Origin: Cryptomeria japonica
Taxonomy: Eukaryota > Streptophyta > Pinopsida > Cupressales > Cupressaceae
Direction: 5' to 3'
Assembly (NCBI RefSeq): GCF_030272615.1
Contig: NC_081411.1
Location: forward strand, 181,124,977 to 181,188,976
DNA: 64,000 nt
The notes beneath the pieces are model-generated. The model did no database searches and was not told the origin of the DNA. It saw only the letters and a list, made by a program, of their open reading frames with translations. A program made the translations under genes and the position numbers. How positions within the stretch are numbered: position 1 is the first letter of the stretch; each line of letters begins with the position of its first letter. Below, in pieces: positions 56,171 to 64,000 of this stretch.

Positions 56171-57291
56171 CTTAGGATCTCCCTCTAGAGGGTGGTCTTC
56201 TATGCCTAAAGCTTCCTCTTGGATTGTAGCCCCCTCCTTGGTTGTAACTTCTCTCTCCTCTATTGCCTTCTTGGTTAGAGTCTCCTTGGTATCCAATACC
56301 ATTTCCTCTACCTCTGAAAGGGCCTCTTCCTCCTCTTTGTTGTCTCCCTTTACCTCTGCCATTTTGATCCTGCCTTCTCTTCAACTTCTCCTCCACCTTG
56401 AGTGCCAATTGAAATCACTTTGGACTATCTCCGAGGTGTGGAGATTCAAGTCTTCCTGGATTGTAAATCTCAACCCATTGAGATATCTAGCCACCTTCTC
56501 ATCTTCACTCTCTTTAACCTTATTCCTCACACACAACTTCATGAACTCCTTGGTATAGGAACTCATGTCCATCTCCTTTTGTTTCAAATTTTGTCTCCTC
56601 CTATGCAATTGGATATTGTAATCCATAGGGACATATGATTCTTTCATCAAAGCAATCTATAGGAACTCATGTCCATCTCCTTTTGTTTCAAATTTTGTCT
56701 CCTCCTATGCAATTGGATATTGTAATCCATAGGGACATATGATTCTTTCATCATCTTCTTCCATGTAGCTATTCTTCTCTTTCCCTCTTTCACCCTCTCA
56801 TCTTGGATGAAAGTCCACCAAGTTAGTGCATCTCCTTTCATTTTGGATTGGGCCATCTTCACCCTCTAGTGGTCTGGTATGTCTTCACTTTCAAAAAAAT
56901 TGTCGAAGGAGTCTATCCACTCCATCATGGTGTCAGGATCCATCTTGCCTGCAAATACTGGTAGATCCATCTTCACATCCATTTTTATTCTCTCCATGGA
57001 CTTGAGGATAGTCATTAGGGGTCTTTGGTCTGTAGGTACCTCTAGCTCTTCCTGTATAGGGATCTCCTCTTCATCCCCCTCTTCTCTAGAGTCTCTCTTG
57101 CCCCTCTCCACTCTCTTCTTCAATTGGTCCATCTCATTTCTCAAGGCCTGATTCTCAGCCCTGACTGCTCTGCTCTCTACCATCTGCTTCTTCACTAAGA
57201 CATTTAATTCTGCATTGGTCATTCTTGAAGGTGCCTCATGAGATCTTTCTTCTTCTAACATCGTGTCTTCTCCTTCTCTTCCAAAGGACAC
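56171..57291 (-). pseudogene. Chromovirus H gag
   Basis: Starts at ATG 57291 (MSFGREGEDTMLEEERSHEA), just inside the PBS. Coiled coil (NQALRNEMDQLKKRVERGKR), then the gag domain: KMDLPVFAGKMDPDTMMEWI, MKGDALTWWTFIQDERVKEG, NIQLHRRRQNLKQKEMDMSS, YTKEFMKLCVRNKVKESEDE, VARYLNGLRFTIQEDLN. An Arg/Gly-rich tail (GRGKGRQQRGGRGPFRGRGN) follows. A tandem duplication of about 100 bp shifts the frame, and a further frame change occurs near 56400. Confidence 0.85.
56554..56761 (-). repeat. 104-bp tandem duplication in gag of H
   Basis: tataggaactcatgtccatc begins at 56554 and 56658. The unit repeats the gag residues MMKESYVPMDYNIQLHRRRQ. A few bases (agcaatc) lie between copies. 104 is not a multiple of 3, so gag is put out of frame. 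Confidence 0.9.
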
Positions 57292-57297
57292 TCCTTT

Positions 57298-57309
57298 TCT
57301 CTGATACCA
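57298..57309 (-). promoter_or_regulatory. Primer binding site of chromovirus H
   Basis: The minus strand reads tggtatcagaga, two bases inside the 5' LTR. Confidence 0.85.
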
Positions 57310-57311
57310 CT

Positions 57312-58822
57312 TGATGTAGAGGCCTACCCAAACTCCTAATCATAATCCCAAACAAGGTTAGGCAAGTGACCCCCTAACTACACACAAGGGTCCTGCAAGG
57401 AAGGACTCTACACCTTGGATGAAACTACACACACACTCACTATGCTTAGGCCTACTCAAGATGAGTAAGAGGCCTAAACTCCTCAAACATGCTTTACCAG
57501 TGACCTCTACTTGATATTTTGAAGTTGGCCAACAGATGTCATCTAAAGACTCTTTCAAGCACTGGTTTTGGTTTAGGGCACTAATTCCTTATACCTCCTT
57601 TGTAAACCTACCCCCTCAACTTATAGCCCTATTCAACGATAGAAAGGACTTTAACTCAAAAATATTTCACACACCCATAAATTTTTTTTAGTATTTTAGA
57701 TACCCTTTTGGAAGTTGTATTGATCCCCCAAATGGTTTGTCCAAATTTGTAGATACAAGATCTGTTCCCTTCAGAGGCTAAGAGACCTAATATAGGCAAT
57801 TAGCCCTATTTTCCAAAGAATCTACATTTACGTGTAGACCAAATGAAAAATCAACCTAATGAGACTATGGGGGATAGTTAGAAACCTCTAATTCTAGGGT
57901 TGTACACCTAGAATCCACCGCTATGACAACTTATGTTGACTATCCTAAAACCTATCCTAGGTAGTCACATAGAGATACCTACCTAAATCTATTCTTTTCT
58001 CCACACAACCCAGTCTCCCTTGCAAATAAACTTGAAAAGACTAAAATACAAAGGCTTATCATGCATCTCTCCAAAGGAAGAGTCTTCTAATGGACTGGGG
58101 TGCAAGATAGAGCCATTTTGGTTCAAAACCCTCTCCAAACCCTCACATTTCGGGTCCCAATTAGTAAAAAGGAGAGATCTATCTACTCCAGAATGGTTAA
58201 GATCTCAGACCACCACAAAAAGAATTCTTTGTCATCTCCCTATCTACTCCATGAATGGTAGGGTTCCAATCAATCCGTACAGGAATGTACGACTCCTCCA
58301 AACTTAGAATTTATGGGAAAACTGAAGTATTTTGAGTATTATTGCTTCACAAACTCCAACTCCAACATCAACAACCTTGGGAGTCGAGCCCAAAAGGATT
58401 ATACAAATATCCAATGGTTTCCCACTAAATTTGGAGTAGTTTGGATCTGTTGAAAGGCTTCTCCAACTGATTTACAAAAAGTTGCACTTTTGCACTCAAA
58501 AGTTGCATTTTACAAAAGTTGAATTTTTGTAATTTTGCTCAAAAAGTTGTCATTCTCTCTAAGGTTGGGATCCACACACATGGCCCAACCAGACACACAT
58601 AAAACATTTATAAAACCTATCAAACACCAATCTAAACCATCTACTACCCCTTTTTACCACATTGTCCCAATTGGCTTCTCAAATTGCCTAATTGGTGGCA
58701 TGGGCTTACATGGTGGGGTTTATTTGCATACATGATACACAAGACACTCTAACACATCCTAATGGTCCTATTCTTCATCCTTGAGGTCATGAATAGCTTG
58801 TTGATGAGGTGCTTCTATACCA
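57312..58822 (-). repeat. Chromovirus H 5' LTR
   Basis: 1511 bp; plus-strand start tgatgtagaggcctaccc, end gtgcttctatacca; aligns with 51336-52833. Confidence 0.9.
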
Positions 58823-58830
58823 AACAAACT

Positions 58831-60094
58831 TGTTAGGATAACCAGTGAACAACTAAGAGGGGGGGTGAATCAGTTGTTAACAGATTATAACATTTAATCC
58901 AGAATACAACTTCAAATCCGAGCACTTAAATATTCAAATAATGGTAAAGAAGAAATCGATGCCAGTAGACACACATACCTGTAAACAATATAACTTAACA
59001 ATTAAATAGATAATCAATGCAAATCAACCATACCACATAACACCATGATTTGTATGTGGAAAACCCGGAAATGGAAAAACCATGGTGGGAAGCCTACCCA
59101 CAGTCCTATTATACGTCTACAAAAAGTATGTCCTACAATGAGGGGCCTACACATGTAGGAAGGCACACTGGCTAGAGCATATTTCTCATTACAAAAGAGT
59201 CTCACTGACTACAGAGGTTAAAACCACCTCAAGATAAACAGATAACACCAGTAGAGTGAACTGCTAGGGATAGCATCTACCATGCCTGATTATAGTCTCG
59301 GTTAAGCTCAATACTAGAGGCCTATGACCTCTTCCTTAATCCCAATTTGATCTTCAATGATCGACCTAATCCTCTACCTGAATAATATTACAATATTCAC
59401 ACATTACATTTCCTTTCCTTACCACCATCTTCAAATGAGATCTTACATCATTTATACTAACCCTAAGACCTAAACCAATTAGGTTAGCCACTTAAAATAT
59501 ATTACAATATGATAATTACATAATTCCATATTACAATGATATGCCATGTCATCTTTAGACCCAAACAACAATTACAAATCCGTAAATCATCCCAAAACAT
59601 CCCGGTAATGTGTAGAGTACACATTAGCATGATACCGGTCCATAACCTAGATAGGCACCAGACCTATTTTGGGTCCACCACACCAAAGAAATGTCCTCAA
59701 GCAGTTGGAGCGTGATGAAGGAACATCTTCAGCATCCTGAAATCCATTTAGAAGCCACACCAACACCACTTATGCATCATATCTTGATTCCTCAGTGAAA
59801 GCTTTGTCAGTAAAGCCTTAACCCAATGTCGGAAAGGGTACAAGAGTCTATGATAGCATCCAGTTACCAAGCCAATACCAAATGACCAAAACATTCTCTA
59901 GAAGCACATATCACATGTAACCAATTACATTCCATAGATTCAAACATGTCTGAAGTGTCCCATAGATAATCTCTTCTACCGATAACACTAGGTAACAAAA
60001 ACCTATCTTCCGGTAACCATCCATATCAGCTAGTGTTGACATCAATGACAAAAAATCAATGCAACACATAATCAATTCATCCATAATGCCAACA
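58831..60094 (-). repeat. Copia B 3' LTR
   Basis: 1264 bp; minus-strand start tgttggcattatggatg and end ggttatcctaaca. Putative TATA (minus tataaa) at 59451-59456. Confidence 0.9.
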
Positions 60095-60109
60095 ATCTCC
60101 CCCTTTGGC
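60095..60109 (-). promoter_or_regulatory. Polypurine tract of copia B
   Basis: The minus strand reads gccaaagggggagat, next to the LTR. Confidence 0.85.
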
Positions 60110-60449
60110 ATTGATGGCAACACTAGATGTGAAAAATATCTAAGTACCAAGAAGTGACAAATAAATCTTCCCTTGTGTAAGACAACCAATAATCTGAATG
60201 ATATCTCTGTAAAGTTCTGAATAACTCTCTCCCCCTAATGTATACAACTCCTTTTTCTTTATTTTCACATCAATATCTGTCCCCCTTTTCCATCAATGCC
60301 AAAAAATATGACAAAAATATCAAAGCAATAATGTCAACCTCAAAATCACAAATCTAAGTACTCCCCCTGAGTAGTAGCACCACTCATCATTGTTGGAATG
60401 AATAATATCTCTGATAATGCAAGTCGGACTGATGACAAAATTACATCAA
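60110..60449 (-). other. Copia B 3' untranslated region
   Basis: Non-coding between the pol stop and the PPT. Contains a second pyrimidine/purine tract (cccccttttcc at about 60282-60292) and is collinear with 14786-15115 of copia A. Confidence 0.6.
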
Positions 60450-63430
60450 TCAAGTCTCTGCTGGTGGGGCAGAAACCCTTAGCCTGTCTCTCAAATACTC
60501 AAATGATTCCTTAGACAACTGTTTAGTGAATATGTCTGCAACCTGTTCTTTAGTGTTCACATAAACCAATTTGTCTTCCTTTTTTTCTACCTGGTCCTTC
60601 AGAAAGTTGTACTTTATTGATATATGCTTGGCCTTGGAGTGAAGTACCGAATCCTTAGACATGTCAATAGCTACAGAGTTCTCACAGTAGATAACTATTG
60701 GTTCACTATAATTTAACCTGATATCCTTCAACATTTGCTTCATCCACAATAATTGAGTACAATTAGTTGCTGTTGTAACATACTCAGCTTGTGTAGTAGA
60801 TAAAGAAATTCATGACTATTTTTTGCTGATCCATGAAAAAAGTTTCTTTCCAAGAAAAAAACCTCCACCAAAAGTGATCTTTCTATCATCAGTATCACCT
60901 GCCCAATCTGAGTCAATATATGTACATAAAGTAAAATCATCATTTCTAGAATACCATAAACCATATTCTATTGTTCCTTGCAAATACCGAAATATCCTAT
61001 TTACTACACATTCACGATTTTCCTTAGGATTACTTTGATATCTTGAAGCAATACTTACTGCATTCATAATATCAGTTCTAGTCTAAGTTAGATATAATAG
61101 ACCACCAATCATAGACTTGTACCTTGTCAGATTTATCGATTTAGAAGTATCCTTGATAGATAATTTCTCACTTGTCACCATAGGAGTACTTACGGGTTTG
61201 GAATTATCCATACCAAACTTCTGTAACAATTTCCTTAGATACTTAGTTTGATAGATAAAAATGCCTTTGTTAGCTTGAGTAATCTACAAACCTAAGAAAA
61301 ATTTCATCTCACCAATCATGAACATTTCAAATTCATTCTTCATATTGTTAGAAAATTCCATGCACAATTTATCTTCTCCTCCGAAAATGATATCATCAAC
61401 AAATACTTCAATAATCAGAATATCATTATCATTAATCTTATAATTTAAATTACTATCAGCGCTACCTTTAGTAAAACTAGGCTTCAAAAGATATTTATCC
61501 AATCTTGCATACCAAGCTCTAGTAGCTTGTTTCATACCATATAAAGCTTTCTTCAATCTGCAAACCATATCTTTATCATATGTCAGTGAAAATCCATCAA
61601 GCTACTCGATGTATACTTCTTCCTCAAGTTCACCATTCAAAAATGCATATTTAACATCCATTTGATAAACCTTATAGTTCTTGTAAGCTGCATAGGCAAG
61701 AAATAGTCTAACAGCTTCAATTCTAGCTAGAGGTGCAAATGTCTCACCATAAACAATTGCTTCCATTTGAGAATATCCTCTACAAACCAATCTAGCCTTG
61801 TTTCTTACAACTTTACCATCCTCATTTAGTTTATTCTTAAGAACCCATTTAGTTCCAATAACATTCTTATTTTTAGGTTGGGGAACTAAAGTCCAAGTTT
61901 CATTCTTCTCTATCTGATCTAATTCATCTTCCATAGCCTTTAACCAATATTTATCCTTACAAGCTTCAATAACAGTTTTTGGTTCAACTTGAGAAATAAG
62001 ACATACCTCTTTATTAGCCAGTCTCCTTTTATTCATAACTCCCTTGTTCTTATCTCCAATGATTTTATCTTCAGAATGATTTAATCTTACATACCTTGGT
62101 GTCTTTTGAACTTCAAGTTCATTGCCCTGATCATTAGTCACAGTTGAATTTTTTGATTGTGCTGGTATAATTGTCTCAGCTTCCTATACCATTTGAGGCA
62201 TTGTCAATTCAGTTATGATCATTTCTACTGATGGTTCCCTATCATATGATATAGAGTGATTTTTGTACTGCTCATCCACTCTCACATTAGCTCTCTCCAC
62301 AATTTTCTAAAATCTTTTATTATAACATCTATATGCTTTGATCTGAATTGAATAACCAAGAAATATTTGTTCATCACATCTAGGATCAAACTTTCCAATT
62401 GAATCATCTCTTTTGATATTGCATTCAATTCCAAAAATTATGAAATATTTAATAGTAGGTGTATGTCCAAACCATAGATCATAAGGGGTCTTATTAGTTT
62501 CACCTTTGATGTGAACTCCGTTGAATGTGTAGACTATTGCACTCACTGCTTCTCTCTAGTAGATATGAGGCAATTTGGATTCTATCATCATAGATCTTGC
62601 TGCATCCAAGATGGTTATGTTCTTTCTTTCCAGTACTCCATTTTGTTGAGGAGTCCTAGTTGCAGATAGTTGTCTCCTAATTCCATTTGTTTCACAATAA
62701 CTGTTAAATTCATGAGAAGTGAACTCACCTCCTTGATCTGATCTTAGACATTTTATTTTCAATCCAGTTTCAGTTTCAACCTTTTCTTTAAAGATCTTGA
62801 ATTTCTCAAAAGCTTTAGACTTCTCCCTTAGAAAAGTCACCTACATCATCCTAGAATAGTAATCAATAATCAACATGAAATACCTATCACCTTGAAAGCT
62901 TCTAGTCCTTGTTGGACCACATAAGTTAATGTGAATCAAATAAAGTACATCATTAGTCTTATCATGTATGCTCTTAAAAGCACTTATAACTTTCTTACCC
63001 AATTGACATTCCTTATATACTGGATTATGAGGCTTCCTAATGTTAGGTATATCTCTAACTACTTTAGTTGAATTGATCTTAACAATACAATCAAAATTAA
63101 CATGACACAAGCTTTTATGCCATAACCAACTCTCATCAATATGAGCAATTATGCATGTCTTATTACTAGTGTTCAAGTGGGAGATATTACTTCCAAACTG
63201 AATACCAGTTGCAATCTCCAAACCAATCTTGTTAATGATTTTGCATTTTCTATCTTTAAACTGAAGTTGAAAACCCTTATCAACCATTTGACCAACACTC
63301 AAAAGATTATGATTTAAACCTTCTACATAGTAGAAATTATCAGTGTTATGCTTGTCATCGAAAGAAATAATACCTCTACCTTTGATCATACATGCTTTGT
63401 CATCTCCAAATCTGACTCGATTGCCATTTA
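60450..63430 (-). pseudogene. Copia B pol: protease end, integrase, RT, RNase H
   Basis: A single frame from about 63400 to 60450 with few stops. Integrase zinc region: HKSLCHVNFD, then VYKECQLGKK (first Cys to Tyr). Core: LIHINLCGP (first catalytic Asp to Asn), LRSDQGGEFTSHEFNSYCET, QQNGVLERKN (Glu kept). [73 protein letters not shown] (active site intact). RNase H: YIDSDWAGDTDD and KESFEYLRDRLRVSAPPAET to the stop. A one-base deletion near 63430 separates it from gag/protease. Stops near 61602, 61281, 61083 and 60822. Confidence 0.9.
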
Positions 63431-64000
63431 TTCTTGCAGGGACAAAACTTTCCCTTTATCTCCAGTCATATGATGTGAGCATCCACAATCAATAACCCAT
63501 TTATCCTTATCTTCAACTTTTGTTGCTAGGGTCTTTTCTTCATTTTTAATATCCAGTTCTAGTTCATCTTCCTTCAAAGCATAGAACACCTATTCCTTTC
63601 CATTGCCGGATCCACTAGCAGAATCTTCTGTCGGTTCATCCCCAGAGTCATCAGTTACTCCTTCCTCATCTGCTATGTAGCATTGTTTACTTTTCTTGAA
63701 TCTATATATGTTTTGGTTAGGCTTAAAAGATTTCTTAACTCTTTCCTCAAACCTTGCATTCCTTTCAGGACATCTAGATGCAAAATGACCAATCTTATTA
63801 CATGCAAAACATTTAAAAGGTGCTTTCCCTTCATACTTACTTCCTGTTGGTCCTTTAGGTACTCTTCTAGCAAATAAGGCTTCAAGTTGCTCAAGTTCTT
63901 CATCTTCTTTCCTCATGTCCTCCATTTTTTTTGCATATAGGACTCTCCAATCACTTTTTCTTGTAGATGATGATGATGATGATGCATGAAAAGTAGGCTT
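63431..64000 (-). pseudogene. Copia B gag C-terminus and protease start (partial at window edge)
   Basis: The minus strand from 64000 has a Ser-rich stretch from a gat/tga repeat at about 63966-63983, then MEDMRKEDEELEQLEALFAR and a zinc knuckle CFACNKIGHFASRC (about 63810-63770). An acidic linker and a TAG at 63590 follow, then the protease start WVIDCGCSHHMTGD, where the D-S-G active site reads D-C-G. The frame is lost at the one-base deletion near 63430. The N-terminus of gag is off the window. Confidence 0.85.

Larger units (their letters stand above)
51336..58822 (-). mobile_element. Ty3/gypsy chromovirus H, full structure, RT core deleted
   Basis: 7487 bp; LTRs 1498 and 1511 bp, near-TSD aagaa (51331-51335) / aacaa (58823-58827), Met-type PBS, gag, protease, partial RT, RNase H, integrase and chromodomain on the minus strand. 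LTR ends (minus-strand start tggtgcagg, end catca) match those of chromovirus D, so the two are related families. Confidence 0.9.
58831..64000 (-). mobile_element. Ty1/copia element B, 3' part, running off the window
   Basis: Same family as copia A. 3' LTR 60094-58831, PPT at 60109-60095, then RNase H, RT, integrase, protease and part of gag towards 64000. The 5' LTR and PBS are outside. It starts 8 bp from the end of chromovirus H. Confidence 0.9.

Noticed and set aside
55866..56558. 230-codon plus-strand open frame
   Set aside because: Antisense of the chromovirus H gag/protease, which has clear family motifs on the minus strand; Ser/Leu-rich composition is typical of a shadow frame.

Overview
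This window looks like intergenic nuclear DNA of a seed plant with a very large, repeat-packed genome. A gymnosperm, probably a conifer, is my best guess (inference): the LTRs are long (0.8-1.6 kb), the retrotransposons are old and deeply nested, the AT content is high, and no host gene, tRNA or rRNA is visible. Almost every supported coding segment belongs to a mobile element and almost all are broken, mostly by in-frame TAA/TAG codons and less often by frameshifts.

Layout. (1) 1-3027: fragment of a Ty3/gypsy Tat-lineage element on the minus strand, with the integrase C-terminus at 2.4-2.65 kb and an antisense (plus-strand) plant-mobile-domain (PMD) gene at 1-697. (2) 3028-16399: 5'-truncated Ty1/copia element A (plus), split in its protease by a 9.66-kb Tat element at 3455-13112 (minus; LTRs 813/817 bp, TSD catat). 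That Tat element keeps gag, protease and an antisense PMD gene but has lost RT, RNase H and integrase. (3) 16444-32695: Ty3/gypsy chromovirus D (plus, TSD catgt), split in its RT by full-length copia C at 20388-27807 (LTRs 1497/1498 bp, TSD tgaag). A solo LTR (30880-31750) sits in D's 3' LTR. (4) 32749-33705: element with 45-bp terminal inverted repeats. (5) 35454 to about 51335: AT-rich block that begins with a CACTA-like terminus. It holds a degenerate multi-exon gene (plus, 44.7-46.9 kb) and a convergent transposase-like pseudogene (minus, 51.2-48.8 kb), and is interrupted by LTR element F at 36191-43088. (6) 51336-58822: chromovirus H (minus, LTRs 1498/1511 bp) with an in-frame deletion of the RT core. 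(7) 58831-64000: copia B (minus), same family as A, running off the window.

The most unusual object is element F. It has copia-type LTR ends, a Met-tRNA-type primer binding site and the same polypurine tract as copias A, B and C, but no protease, integrase or RT that I can find. It carries a coiled-coil plus four-zinc-knuckle gag-like region and then one 1053-codon reading frame of unknown function, interrupted by nine stops (all TAA/TAG) without a frameshift. It looks like a non-autonomous family moved in trans by copia relatives.

The other notable points are the antisense PMD gene in Tat elements, an integrase Glu-to-Lys change shared by both chromoviruses, the transposase-like gene at 48.8-51.2 kb, and many two-copy tandem duplications of 33-190 bp.
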